NCBI GenBank assembly: GCA_935421135.1
Contig: OW285188.1
Coordinates: 13,989,233-14,053,232 of the forward strand
Direction of reading: 5' to 3'
Length of the DNA stretch: 64,000 bases
DNA from: Bugulina stolonifera
Taxonomy: Eukaryota; Bryozoa; Gymnolaemata; Cheilostomatida; Bugulidae
The notes beneath the pieces are model-generated. The model ran no database searches and was not told the origin of the DNA. It saw only the letters and a program-made list of their open reading frames with translations. Position 1 is the first letter of the stretch; every line of letters starts with the position of its first letter. The position numbers and the translations under genes were made by a program. Shown in pieces: positions 49,301-61,900 of this stretch.

Positions 49301-50304
49301 TTATTAGGAGATACAACAAGCAAACCGATCATTGTCAGACAGACTGTAAATCCAGTAGTCATTGCTAACAGAAAAATTTCTAGTGACAACAATAAGGATA
49401 ACCCCAGCCAGGGATGCAGGTATTTTCAAGGATGTGAAATTGAGGCCTTAACTTTTCAATCGGCAAATTGAGAACCTTCACATAAAATAACATCAAAAGG
49501 AGGACACGGTTTTACTCATATCTTAATTAGTAGTTTCAAAACCCAATAGAACTTTGGTTTGGAACAGTAACAAAGACAATGGAACAATTAATCTGCAAGT
49601 TGTACACACACATTTATTGCGGGCATGCTATATATATGTATACTACATAACTGTAGTAGTAGTGAGACCAGACAATACAATAATATAGCTGTTACTGCAT
49701 ATGCTGTGAAAACTTTTTCTAGGGCTAGAGAATGACCAAAATTTAGTCCATCCAATACCTAGCAAGCTTTCAAGTACCAATACTTCACATATTTACAAAT
49801 CTAGCCTGACCAATGACATTAAAACAAGAATTTTTATGGTAGCATGTATAAGGATCATCTTTCAAAATGGGCATGTTTACGAGTTGAGCCAGAATGAGTA
49901 ATAGTTTCAAACAGTGTTCGAAGTGTGGTTATACGGGAGTATACGGTGTGTACCCACCTCAATTTTAGTGGTTATACTGCCAGCAGACGTGTACCCCAAT
50001 TTTAATAGCTAGTTTTCTCCATATTACAGTCACTGTGGACCTTATAGTGTAGTGGTAGAGTGCTTGACTATCATTCATAGGGACATGGGGCTTGAATCTC
50101 GTCAGAGCATAATTTTTTTCAATTTAGTACTTCACTAATTTCTTAGCTATACAATCCTAATCTGTAAGATTGCATGCACTGTGTACCCACCTCATTTATT
50201 CTACTTCTAACACTGGTTTCAGACATGTGAGCATTTGTCTGCAGGAAATAATATATACTTACATATCTATTAATGTTTGCCTTCCCAGTAACCGAATTGT
50301 CCAT
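46395..50304 (-). CDS. Ataxin-2 module B: Lsm, LsmAD, Thr-rich linker, broken PAM2
   Basis: Exons on the - strand: 50304-50263 (tentative start exon, MDNSVTGKANINRY, with an in-frame stop just upstream), 49278-49225, 49022-48951, 48715-48562, 48366-48222, 47943-47689, 47411-46677, 46431-46395. All phases agree, and the total is 498 codons. Lsm (IYFNARFSSSLISLI to MEVVNVD) and LsmAD (RRNEEKYGIKSSYDDSMD) look intact. The linker exon is an array of PTIAAT/PTTAAT and TSTRTATT units. The last exon, phase 2 to 0 like the PAM2 exons of A and C, reads SETVKQHDLNPP: it keeps LNP but lacks the A-x-x-F part. No tail exons or stop follow before module A, and the end is phase 0, like A's first exon. Either B continues into A as one protein, or its terminal exon was missed. 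Confidence 0.68.
49912..50215. mobile_element. hAT-type MITE (304 bp) carrying a tRNA-like segment
   Basis: The ends CAGTGTTCGAAGT and ACTTCTAACACTG are inverted repeats. They are flanked by near-identical 8-bp duplications, gtttcaaa (49904-49911) and gtttcaga (50216-50223). Internal direct repeats gtgtacccacctca occur near both ends (49950s and 50180s). It lies in the first intron of module B. Confidence 0.85.
50041..50106 (+). tRNA. tRNA-like/tRNA-derived pseudogene inside the MITE
   Basis: Contains an A-box-like TAGTGTAGTGGTAGAGTGC and, about 40 bp on, a B-box-like GGCTTGAATCTCG, with an intervening anticodon-arm-like CTATCATTCATAG. The T-stem and acceptor pairs are poor, so a functional tRNA is unlikely. 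It could be a SINE-like promoter captured by the transposon. Confidence 0.35.
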
Positions 50305-51011
50305 TTTTATTCAACAAACTATGTAGTGAAAACTCAGGGCAAAGGATCCGTATTGTTCCAAACTTTGCACAATTTCATACAGCTACAGCCAGCTATCCTG
50401 AAGATTGTAGCTAGCTATATTGTGCTTGGTATTGCTTCTCACGCGATGCTTTTAATATTGCTGTAGATGATACTTGACCACCAGCTCTCCATTCTATGAG
50501 TAGACTTCAGAGGAGCAGGTTGTGAGCTGCCTAGAGCTCTTGATTGGTATAACATCAGCCATGGGTCACTGTTGATAAAGTAAGGTATGTAGACAGACGG
50601 GATGTTGCTGTGTGCGTGTGTGTAGGTGTACATGTGTGTGTAAGTTTTTGTTGTAAGTTTACAAGTAATAATAAGAATTTCAGACATACTGTATATCATA
50701 CAATATATAAAATAATATTATGAACAAATAGTTATCTATAACTACATGTAAATGCATGTATACAATGCATATACATGAAGCACTACACAGTTCAATAATG
50801 AGTCCACCGAGTTTCTTTATCAAGTAATTTGTGTTTTAGGTGACACATGGTTGCGACATGAGTGTGTACCAAAGGAGCCAGCTAAACTGAAGTATTTTAA
50901 ATCTATAGGAGTAGAAGTAGCCAGTTTTTTGATTTCAGCTCTTTCATGACAGCCCCTTCCCAAAACGCATTTGGAAGTAGTGTGTGGAACCAACAGATGA
51001 TCAATACTTAC

Positions 51012-51249
51012 ATGTAAACCAGATGTGGCTGGTTAGCATGGTACTGGTGGTGGTGGTTTCCACCAGGCTGATAAAACTGTTGAGCCTGTGGAGGCCCAAC
51101 ATAGTTGCCATAATTAGCTACACCCCCACCGTTTACAGGGGACGGTGATGGATTGTGAGGGGATGGCTGTGTGTGTGGATGAGGCTGCGTAGCCCGATTT
51201 GGTTGCCCATGCTGAGAGGCCATCGGATACACATCGCTCACTGCAGATC
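51012..51249 (-). pseudogene. Orphan duplicate of an ataxin-2 tail exon
   Basis: Near copy of copy C exon 57000-56760. It has the same acceptor (ttaacag), the same phases (1 in, 2 out) and the same ending (NQPHLVYM), including PQAQQFYQPGGNHHHQYHA. Homology extends about 85 bp into the downstream intron (50925-51012 resembles 56665-56760). It is open and has both splice sites, but no neighbouring ataxin-2 exons are recognisable on either side. It is probably a fragment of a lost tandem copy, or a stray alternative exon. Confidence 0.7.
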
Positions 51250-52494
51250 CTGTTAACATATAGTTGACTATATATTTTCTGAAATACCATGGATCCAAGT
51301 CCTAACACTGGAGAATGAATATGTCACAATATAAAGGTAACCCACCATCAACGGCAAATTGGCTTACCCAGTGAGACTTTGCATAGTATAATATACAATG
51401 GCCATCTTACCTTCTTCATCTTGAAGTTTATGAGCATTTCAAGCATTGGTAGACTTCACTTCTTTCAACAAACAAGTCTTCAAGGTCAGTACAAATGTTA
51501 ATAATAAAATGATATGTTATAATGCAGGCGACTAAATTCAAGCGCTGTTGGGAACATTCTCTCTTTCACAAACTATCATGACCAATAGAGAAGACTCAAA
51601 CTGGCCAAACCAGAGAGAGGCTGGGCAGGAGGAGTGGATAACTCAGTTGCTGACAAGAAGAAAATGCACACAAACACAAGAGCCCATCATCCAAGAGATA
51701 GATGACCATCACATCTATTACACATATATATATATACTGTAATATAATTACACTTGTAACACAATCCATTTTAGTAACTGCAATAAAATTATTCCTGGCA
51801 CCATTTCAAATAACAATAGTATATCCTTTTGCAAACTGCTCTGTGGTATCTCTTTTCGACACAGACCTAATAAAGGTTAAGAATTTCACCTTTGTAGACC
51901 ATAATATAGTGCACGTGTGTAAACTGGTCTTCCAACACCAACACTGTCAGGCTATAGATAATAGAACCAAAAAGTCTATATCTTGCTAGTCTTATATACA
52001 ACATGCTCTTGGTCTAAAACTTGTTAAAGCAATACCCTTAGTATGTATATACAAATGTAATTATGTGGGAACCAGGTATGGTAACACAGGAGTACCCTTT
52101 GTACAGATCTTGTTATAATGTGGGCTAATAATATTAATACCCAGAAGTGGGGATGTGTAGATGTAGTGTAGATGCAGGATGTACTACTCCACAGTAGCGG
52201 TCTTCTCCTTAGTTGATTAAACTAAGGCCAAATTATTATGCTACAATTACCAGTAATTCTACATGTGGGTAAGATCAAGCGAAAGTTAGCATCTAGGTTA
52301 AATTTTCAAACTGTAATATGCCTTATTTGAGGAATACTATTAGAAAGAGCGCGCTCTCAAGGTCCTAATGATGTGTGATTTGTCTGCCTAGGTGAAAAAC
52401 TGTGTGTAGGGTGACCAGTTGAATTTAGCCTACCAACTTGAGTTTTATGTTTCCCGTAGACTCCAAAAACTACATATTTTCAACAACTGCTCTA

Positions 52495-53135
52495 CAGACA
52501 TGTGCCAAGCAGACAAATACTCAAGTCAAGAGTCAAGTAAGAGTATATATTCCCAATTGATAAAAAGTAATTTAGAGTCAACTCATCGGATGAAGCAAGT
52601 CAAAAGTAGAGTAAGAGTAAATAAACAGCCATTTTGAAAAGTAAAGTAAGAGTCAAGCAACTAGTGCCAAAATGCTAGAGTCAGAGTAGAGTCAAAAGTA
52701 CAGCGGTATGTCAAAGAGAATACCAATGGGAATTTTGTATAACACAAATTTCTGATGTATACAAGTGTGACAACACACAATAGGTAATACTTAGTGTTAG
52801 ATCCAATTTTCTGTCAGTTATAGTAGTTCTGAGGAACAAAGGCTACTTCAAATTTGCACTTGTTATAATGGTAGGTCTGTTTATCTATAAGCCTCTCAGC
52901 TTCTCTATGGTGGACAAGACTTATTACATAATTACACCAAACCAATAGAATTATCATTGATAGCTGAGAGATTAGAGTAAAGTAAGAGTCAAGCATCATG
53001 CTTTGTAGGAGAGTAGAAGTAAAAGTCAATTCCCAGCTTTCACACAATACAAAAGCACAAGTCAATTAAAAGTAATGAAAAGCTGTTGCTCGAGTTAACT
53101 TGAGTGGAGTAAAATGACTCGAGTGCCCATGTCTG
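52495..53135. mobile_element. hAT-type MITE (641 bp)
   Basis: Ends CAGACATGTGCC and GGGCACTCGAGTCA (read from the right, CAGACATGGGC) are inverted. A perfect 8-bp duplication, ctgctcta, flanks it (52487-52494 and 53136-53143). The interior is made of repeated agtaagagtcaag/agagtcaaaagtag units and has no open reading frame of note. Confidence 0.88.
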
Positions 53136-53159
53136 CTGCTCTACAAGGTTAAAATGAGT

Positions 53160-54980
53160 TTTGATTAAAAATTGTTACATCAGAAAAACTCTTCATGCAT
53201 GGCTCTAACTACCCATTAGTTTTTTGCCCGATCATATATGGTGTTTTCTCAAAATGTGTGCTTGAATCTGCCTCTCTATTGAATTTTATTATGTTACTCC
53301 GTTACCGAAATAGTACAAAAAGTTCAGTGCATCAGCCACTGGGAGCATTTAAAAATTTTTCATGTAGTAATAATATCTCCCCAGCTGCTAGATAGCATTC
53401 TGAGAAAGTTTCAGCCTCATTGTATGCTCAGGTTGCTGGTACAGACCATGGGGAAGTTAGTTACTCCGTTACCGCTCGCTAATAATAAGGTCAGAAACTG
53501 CTAATCTGACTTCCAAATACATTGCTGGACAGCTGTAGGGACTTACTCATATGGCGTACTATCCGATTGCACTGGTCATACCAAGTACAGTGCAGCAAAA
53601 ATGATTTAAAAGATCTTGGAAGACCTTGATAAAAACATACGGGAGTGTTCAAAAGTTGCTGCAATAATGGTCAGATGGAGCAGCTCAGCACTTTAAGTAG
53701 CGGTAGGCCTATATGTTTTGTGTTTTAACCTCATTGAAAGACAGGTATGATGCTGTCTTGGGAATTTTTTGCCACTTTCCATGGTAAAGGAGCTGTCGAT
53801 GGTATTGGTGGGACCATCAAGAGAAAAGTAATCATGGCTGTGAAATCGAGAGAGTGTGTGGTGAGAACTCCAGAGGACTGCTACCAAGTTGCTAGGAAGA
53901 AGCTCCCACCTATAACCATGGTCTGGGTGTCACAAGCCGAGATAAATGAACAAGCAATCACCCTGGATGCCCTCTGTAGTGATACAAAGCCTTCTCCAGG
54001 AACACACAATCTCCACCATATTTATGCAGTGCGCTGAGGAGTGATAGCAGTGTCCATGCCATCTGAGGTTCAGGATTACCAAACCATTGAGCTGCTTGAT
54101 AACTGTACAGTTTCCGAGTTAGGCACCACGATACCAGAACAAAACACAAAATCGTGCCTACATCGTTAGAGATTTGGTATGTGTAGCTTATGAGGACAAT
54201 TTCCACATAGGTGAAATTTCAAAACTGGAGAAGGATTTGAGCTACATATTAGATTTATGGGCCAGGCAGGGAAACCCAGTGAAGATGAACCCAAGAAACT
54301 GCTCCAGTACACTTCAAATTTATCCTGAACATAAAGCCACAAATTTTACCAGCCAGTCCCAGTCATTTATCATTTATTCTGGAAAACATTACAGAAATTC
54401 AGTCTGTTTACACAGCATATTCAGAACGGCATTTTTGAACACTTTCTTATATCTCATAGCCTTGTTTCTTAATATTTGACCTCATATTTGATACGAAATG
54501 TATTGTAAAACATCCTAACAAAATACTTAGTGTTCATCAGGCTTTGCACTGCAGATAACATGTGTGTACATTTTCGTTACTCCGTTACCTGTTACTCCGT
54601 TACCAGACATGCTGCTAGTTTTCATTTTTTGATCAGGTAGTGGTTTGAACTACAAATATGCCAATGATTTTATGTAAAAGCCTACATATTTCTCCATATT
54701 ATCAAGTTTTATTTGACTGGAATTCCATTGAGCAACCGATAGTTATGGTACTTTAAAGAAAGTACATGAATTTACATGCTAATTTTGTGTTACTCCGTTA
54801 CCAACCACTTATGAGTTCAACCCAGCTAATATACTTAGTTTATAGAAAAGTTTGGGATATAGCACTAGTATATCAAATATGCTCTTTCCAATGGGTGGAA
54901 AACTAGATGTCCTGGACTATTAGCTTTCCCTGTACAACAGTTCAAAGTGAAATGTTGTTACTCCGTTACCGCTTGATCTT
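53160..54980 (+). mobile_element. Decayed repetitive element with ORF fragments and a 14-bp repeated motif
   Basis: ORF fragments at 53747-54037 (FFATFHGKGAVDGIGGTIKR; VARKKLPPITMVWVSQAEI) and at about 54150-54290 (VRDLVCVAYEDNFHIGEISK) look like pieces of one larger protein. Similar HGK...VDGIGG...KR motifs are familiar from transposon-associated proteins of invertebrates, but I cannot name the family. The motif GTTACTCCGTTACC occurs at 53293, 53460, 54576, 54591, 54789 and 54957. No terminal repeats were delimited. Confidence 0.45.
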
Positions 54981-55960
54981 ACCCATGTATATTCCAGTTT
55001 TACCTTACAGTACAAGAGCTTAGAATACCTTCATATATAACAATGTTTGGAAGCAACCGCTCCACTGCCTTAGATTTGTCCACTAACAGCTTCCTGTGTT
55101 AGGTGGCACAGGGTCTGTAGTGTATAGTAATGGTATATGTACATGTGTCAACCAGTGTGCATTATATTATTTAGAAATACAGAACTCAAATGATGTTTTA
55201 CTGTGCTTCTTTAGCTCAGGTTTTGCCTTTTTATTTTAAATTTTAAATAATTTTTTTGCTGACAACAATATTGTCAATGTAGTTAACAATAGAAAATTCT
55301 GTTCCATGTAGAAAATAAATCTAATGGTAAAAGTAAAAACAATTGCCTTTGTAAAAATGTCCAATATATCAGACTATATTGCTGCCTGTCATATGCCAGC
55401 AGCAATACCAGCACAGTTCATACCATCTAGTACAAATTAGAAAGTATAATAATTATATCTAAAGAGTAAAGGTGTAAAATATCTCCACATATGTACGTTT
55501 GTCTTCAGGACATTTACAGCACATACCTCTGTGACTTAACTTCCTTCTATTTAACTGCCTGGAATTTACCTGTAAATAAATAAATGATAGAGTGCAAACA
55601 GAACTGCTAAAACTTCTGAGGAAATAACAACCAATGTCCCACTTATGGTATTGCGTCCAATACAAATCAAATTAACGCAAAGTAAGATTTTGAATACCAG
55701 TTAATATCAATAGATGTATTTATACAGTTGGAGTGCTCTGCAGGTACATAACATTACATGACATGCAATCCGTTACAAAAATCCTTTGAACATTCATGTA
55801 GAAGAGAAAGGTATCTTGAATACATGGGGTTCTTCATACCTATGACAAACACATGGTTAAATTTTAAAGTGTATACAAATGGCCATGATCAGTTGCATAT
55901 TATTATTTGGTAGAGAAATTACCTATAGCTAGTTGGACGAGTCTCCTAATTCTCAAGTGT

Positions 55961-58900
55961 TTACTGCTGAGGAGGTGGTTGTGGATAGTTTGGGTGATAC
56001 CCTACATGCTGTGTTTCTGTGAAAACAAACATATTCTATCAATACAATTTCACACCAATAAGATTAAACTAAGGGAGCTCACAATAAACGTATATGTAGA
56101 TAAATATCTGGTAATGACACAGAGTAACATGATACAGGCATGTCATGTATTATCATTGCATGGTTATCCTTATAGCAGAACAGCCTACTAGTGTGAAGAG
56201 TTACAGTGGAGTACTTACGAGTTGGCATTGGATATCCATGGGCAGGATATTGACCAGGGTACTGTCCACCAGGTCTGTACAAAAGATAAGCAAGTACACA
56301 TAAATAACATTAAGCACATGTCCCAACTAACTAGCTATTAGTTGTCTTTAAAATAGAAACTAGGCTGGAAATATAACTTAGTATTGAGAGGGTGATGTTA
56401 AAGAGAGTCATATCCCTTAATGATATAGTGAATGTATTATATTGGTGGCCCAATACACCATTTGAAGCTGAGAACTTGGAGATGCAAATCTGCTAGTGTG
56501 TTCTAAATGTACAAGTTAGAAGCACTGGTTCCTGCTACCTGATAATCTACACATGCTCAATAACTCACTCTAACATTTAAACATTCACCACAGAGGATCA
56601 ATGTACATTACAAATCTCTATATGTCCAAGCTGTGCACTCTCTACTGAAGGCTACAGGTTGTTATTTCAGCTCTTTTACAACGGCAGGTCCCCAAAACAC
56701 ATTTGGAAGTATGAATAAAATGAAGTGGTGTGTGGAACCAACAGATGATCAATACTTACATGTAAACCAGATGTGGCTGGTTAGCATGGTACTGGTGGTG
56801 GTGGTTTCCACCAGGCTGATAAAACTGTTGAGCCTGTGGAGGCCCAACATAGTTGCCATAATTGGCTACACCACCACCAGCACCACCATTTACAGGGGAC
56901 GGTGATGGGTTGTGAGGGGATGGCTGTGGGTGAGGGTGCGTAGGCTGAGTCTGTTGCCCATGCTGAGGGGGCATGGGATATACATAGCTCACTGCAGATC
57001 CTGTTAACATAATGTAATTAGAGCTAGTGGCAGCATAATTAATACTGTTAAAAAGCAGAAATAAACAAAAATACATGTACATCACTGTTACTGTATAAAA
57101 TACATTTCAGTCCTGTATCAAATGCAAAATAATTATCAAAACAAAATGGAAGTACATGAAACATTGTATATATACATGTACATCACTATTAGCCTATACC
57201 AAAATAAAACACTACATATCCTCAGAGAGTTTACCAACATAAATATCTTCAAATGGTGATGGTTGTACATGCAACAGGAAATATGTAAAAGCACATTAAC
57301 AAGCTGGTAGGCGTACCATGATTACCATACTGCTGTGGATGCTGCATATGATGGCCTCCAGCAGGTGGGTGACTGGTGCTCATCACAGGTTGGTGAGAGT
57401 GGGGAGGAGCCTGGTGATGACCTTGAGTGTTGGGAGGTGGCGGAACTGCCACATTTCCTGGTCCCTGAATGGGAATCATATGCGCACCCATGTTGTTAGG
57501 AACCACAGCTGCAAAATAACCGAGAGGCGTCAGCCATATGCTGTAAATGATTCATGTAGTATATTTCCAGTTTGAGTATCAGTTAGAGGGTAGAGGACAG
57601 GGCAAGACTACAACTTACGAAACTGATGATGCCCATGAACCAACGATTGGGTTGAGATAAAGTGGGCAGGAGTGGGCTGTCCTCCAGCCTCCGCACCAGG
57701 ATAAGAGGGAACTCTCTGTAGCCTCGCGTTGTATTGTGGTGGCATCATCTGCAACAGCAACATTATAATAAAACCTATCTTGCACTTCACAACAATTGTG
57801 GCGAAGGAGACATCGAAAAACGAAACATCATGTTTGACAGAAATGCTGGATTAGAGTTCACTTTGGGGTAAATCTGGATGTGAACTCAAGGAAAGCTATT
57901 AAATATATCTATACTTACCACAGGAATAAACTGTTGTGGATGCACAGCAGGGGCAGCACCAGGATTCATAGTTATTGGCTGCCCCATTGCCTGCTGAGGG
58001 GTAGGCATCTCTGCAGGCCGTGTTGGCTGCCTAGCCTGATCCACAGACACAGTGGCAGTCTTACTACCCTTGGGGTAGTGGTGTGTCACGGTCTGTGGAG
58101 CTGGCACCATAGGTGCCGATGGAGGCTGGGCAGCCGGTTGTGTAGGAGGAGGTGGAGGGTTTGTTGGTTTCTACAAATAACATGAACAAATGTATTGAGA
58201 TAATCACACAGGAAGGTCAAATAAACTCATGTAGAATATTATATGTAAAGTAAATGTGTCAAACTTACAGGGATGTAAACAAATTCCTTTGCCTCCGGGT
58301 TAAGGTTGCTTCCCTTTACCTCTGGCCTGCAGACATTTATGAAATAATAGTTAATCAAAACTATAGACTACTGCTACTACTACTACCACTACTACTACTA
58401 CCACTACTACTACTACCACTACTACTACTGCCACTACTACTACTACCACTACTACTACTACCACTACTACTACTACCACTACTACTACTACCACTACTAC
58501 TACTACCACTACTACTACTACTACTACCACTACTACTACTACCACTACTACTACTACTACCACTACTACTACAATTCAAGCATGTTACAGATTACTCGCA
58601 TGAAAAGTTCCCAAGCGATCAATCATAACACACTGTTATACAAGGGAGAAAAACAACACAAACATTTTTGCCATTTTACAGATGACGATCCACCTACCAA
58701 ACATTCATTAGGAAAATTCGTCAAGATTCTAATAGTCTCAATTGAACAGTAATCCAGTAATTCTAGTGACAGTGCTTATATAAATTTCACTGCAACCTAA
58801 TTTGTAGTGTGTAGACTGTTCACCCAGGATCCCATCTCTCTACTATTTGATTCCTTCAGTGACTTTTGGAAAACGTGAAAATCACGAGCCTGATAAGCTT

Positions 58901-61900
58901 TCCACACACAAGACTGTATATTGTGCATACAGCATTCTTGAACATTTTAGTAACCCATACACCGTTAATGAGACTTACGGCGTTGTAGTTGTGGAAGATT
59001 TAGAGGATTCTGGTTCTGTGCTAGAGATTGCATCAGCAGTGCTTCCATCTGTAGATTTGTTTGGATTAGAGGAGACGTTAGTAGAGGCTGAAGTTACAGC
59101 CGGAGTGGTAGCGCTCACAGGTTGAGAGTTTACAGCAGGAGATGTAGTACTTGTGCTACTGATAGCATGTGATGGGGTAGACTTATCTGTTGGCTTAGAC
59201 TGAAGCGTGGGAGTAGATGCCGATACATTCGGTGTGGAGGAAACATCTGTGGCTACAACTTTAACTACCCGTTCTTCGGACACCGGGGCGGTGACTTGGT
59301 TTGTCTTTCCACCGGCTACATTAGGAGATGCTGTGTGCTTGGGAGGAGATTTATTGTCTATTGTGTTTGCAGCAGAATCATTCTAAATAAAAACAATTTG
59401 ACGATCTGTAAACAATAATATAATATATTCCCAAATACAAAAACGCCACTTGCAGGAGGCAAAACATTGACAAGCAAATAATATGTAGCAAACACTACCC
59501 GTGCATCAAATAACAGATCTTTACCTGTGTGTTCATGTTGAATTTTGAACTCCAATCTTTCAACCTCTGGACATCTCCACCTATGGTAAGACAAGTTACT
59601 TTTGATTTCACAAAATGACATGGACACGCTGAAGCACAAGGTGATTGAAAAGGAATCAACAGGAATATTACACCTATAAAGTACAATACTGTTTGGTGTA
59701 GACTGTAGAGAGACTAATGCAAACTTCTTCTGGACACTGACAGCAATCACACCATGAAGGAGATGGAGTCCCCAAAAGATGCTAGGAATCATGTAATGTT
59801 ACCATGGTAATATGATCAGAGCAGATCAACTTATTGATATAATTTAATAGGCACTTTGCCTTGTGTGGTAATAATGGTACTAATGCAAACTAAAATTCGG
59901 TGGATATCTCGGTCGTGGCAAAATACTCCATGGAATTTTATCACTCACTCACCTTGATTTGCAGTCTGTTGATTAGGTTTGTGTCGTCTGTCACTGTCTC
60001 TGCGTGGGGGTTCACGGTTATTAAATCGAGCAGATTGACTTAAATGAGAATTAGTTGCAGCACTTCGATGTTGATTTAGACCTGAGCTAGTTCGCTGGCC
60101 AGGGGGTATATATCTACAGTAACATCAGATGCAAATGTACATGTGTATTATAGACCAATCATCAGCCGCCAGTGCACTAACAAATGATATTTTAATTTAT
60201 GAAATTCATATAATACAATTAATGGCACGACAAAAGCGTAGGTCATCCAGACAGCACAACAATGATTATAAAAATGAGTGATGAAAAAAGAGGCTGTGAT
60301 GTAACACTTACCTTGATCGTTGATCAGAGGATTCTGGTTTGGGTGACTGTCTAACTACTGCACTAAATTTATCTTCTTCTGTTCGGTCACCGTCTTCCAA
60401 GGCTCTATTAGCCTGAGAAGTTGCACTTCCTTCAATCTGAGCAGCATAGTAATCAGCCTGAGCTCGTCTCTTCTGGTATTCAGAACTTGAAGTGTTTAAC
60501 TTTGTTGTATATTCATCCATACTATCGTCATATGATGACTTTATTCCATACTTCTCCTCATTCCTCCTAGAAGCAGAAGTGTGAACCATGAGATATAATA
60601 AGAGTAATATTTCAATATACATGTCACTCAAGCAATAGAACAGTCAACCATGAGATAAACCATGTCACAGTAAACGTACGAGAAGACAATATTATATTAT
60701 AAAACTAAAACAGCGTATCCCACTCACTTAAACATTTCTTCAGCAGTCCATCCTCGACTGTTGCCTTCCAGTTCTGGCTCTTGAGAATCACCACCATCCC
60801 ATTTGACTAAAGGCCTATAGTCCTCTTCCCTGACAGACCCATTGACTTGAGATTTACCGATGGCCGAGTCGGTAAACGTTTCAGAGGCTATACAAGAACA
60901 AAATACATGTAGTTGACATTATGGGAACAATACACTCCACACAGCTAGCTAGACAGAACATAAGGCTGAACAGATTATGTTTTGTGTAGTGGATTCCATA
61001 ATAAATCAGACAAGCTCACCACTCAACGAATGCCTAAGCACTATCAAGCAAACCTAGAGAACGACATCAAGAAATTCGTCTAGTCGCACTACATATCATC
61101 AAACTCTAGAAGAATAGCCTACCAGAAGGAAGCGCTGGGGCCATAGAATTGTCATTAGAGAAACAGTGGTACATGTACTTTCAAACAACTGGATGTACAT
61201 TGTAGGTCCACCCATGCATAATTTAAATTTCTCAACTAATGGTTGGGTTAGTGTGGCAGACCCAACACCTGTGCTAATAAACAAGAAATAGTTGAAGCTG
61301 ATGACAGTACAAGACCAAACAGACTAAATAGAACAGAATAATAACTAACACTAACACCACTCTAACTTCTATACTACTATTACAGCATTCTACATGTAAT
61401 TGTCATAATTTGAATGAGTACAGTAAGCAACTGTATTGTGCTAAGTGGCTACTAATAGCTGGCCCATGGCCCCAGCCAGCACAGCTGCTCTGAAAATGAA
61501 GAATGTGGGGGGGGGGAGGGAGGTGTGAACAAGTCATCCTTGGGTGTGGGTTCAGCTCAAAGGAAACCGCACTCAACCATGGAGACATGTGAATGTAGTG
61601 TTGTGGGAATTTATCTTTATAGTTAACGCTGTTAGAAAAAGGTTTTGCTGACCTGATTCCTAGGCATAGGACAAGTACATGTAAACATCATTATTGACTC
61701 TACAATAGATGGGATAGGAAGAGAAATTCAACTTTACCTGTCTCCCCGAACTTTGGGTCCACATTTGCAGCCTCCATTGTAACAACATCATTAAAGTTAA
61801 CTACCAGCTTTTCTAGTATTCTGTCTTTTGATGGCATATAATTTGGAATACTCGAGTCTATTAGATGAACGCATTCTAGCACCACTTCTAACTACAATCA

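Larger units (their letters stand above)
51250..55960. other. Region between the orphan exon and copy C; transposon-rich
   Basis: No cellular gene is supported. It contains a hAT MITE (52495-53135) and a decayed element (about 53160-54980), listed separately. A short splice-bounded stretch at about 55510-55570 (- strand) has no recognisable product. The remainder is AT-rich 3' flank of copy C. Confidence 0.45.

Noticed and set aside
50041..50106. Functional tRNA gene
   Set aside because: Box-like motifs are present but stems do not pair well; kept only as a tRNA-like relic.
58254..58628. PolyL, polyV and polyS ORFs
   Set aside because: Frames across a (CTA)n/CCA minisatellite inside an intron of copy C.
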